From 73-13 sp035556395 (lineage in GTDB: Bacteria; Actinomycetota; Actinomycetes; Actinomycetales; Microbacteriaceae), in NCBI GenBank assembly GCA_035556395.1, contig DATMFB010000109.1, forward strand, positions 1 through 5,384: a stretch of DNA of 5,384 nucleotides. The letters are read 5' to 3'. The notes under the pieces are model-generated. The model saw only the letters and a list, made by a program, of their open reading frames with translations, was not told the origin of the DNA and ran no database searches. Shown in pieces: positions 5,384 through 5,384 of the stretch. The position numbers were made by a program, and so were the translations under genes. How positions within the stretch are numbered: position 1 is the first letter of the stretch; every line of letters starts with the position of its first letter.

Positions 5384-5384
5384 A

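Overview
This is a high-GC, gene-dense chromosomal window with the marks of an actinobacterium. Codon third positions are strongly G/C, which opens long but meaningless antisense frames. A gene at the right edge encodes the actinobacterial type of cytochrome c oxidase subunit IV (CtaF). Several genes also look leaderless, with a TANNNT -10 box 6-7 nt before the start codon, a common arrangement in this phylum. My best guess is the Micrococcales (Microbacteriaceae-like), but the sequence alone does not fix the family.

Left block (1-2347, minus strand): an IclR-family regulator lies just upstream of a FADH2-dependent aromatic hydroxylase of the HpaB family (4-hydroxyphenylacetate 3-monooxygenase type). 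The hydroxylase runs off the left edge, about 20 residues short of its C-terminus. The 86-bp gap between them carries a perfect 21-bp palindrome, a -35/-10 pair starting 3 bp further on, and a clear ribosome binding site. This looks like a local, substrate-responsive catabolic switch for a phenolic compound. The reductase partner that must supply FADH2 is not in the window.

Middle (2371-3006, plus strand): a LysE/RhtB-type exporter is divergent from the regulator, with only 23 bp between the start codons. Each start is closely bounded by an in-frame stop and has no Shine-Dalgarno. Two face-to-face -10 boxes overlap in the gap, so both transcripts probably begin at or next to their start codons. 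The exporter ends on a CTAG tetranucleotide that also supplies the stop codon of the convergent gene.

Right block (3003-5384, minus strand): transcription reads from the right edge through ctaF (3' end only), an AI-2E-family membrane transporter, a DUF4442 hotdog-fold protein and a dihydrofolate-reductase-like (RibD C-terminal) protein. Spacing is tight (18 nt, 1 nt, then 28 nt). The first three look like the tail of one transcription unit; the last may also have its own leaderless promoter.

No RNA gene, mobile element, CRISPR array or phage signal was seen, and no intergenic stretch exceeds 100 bp. I found no convincing wholly new system. The regulatory architecture around the iclR-hpaB and iclR-lysE junctions is the most informative part.
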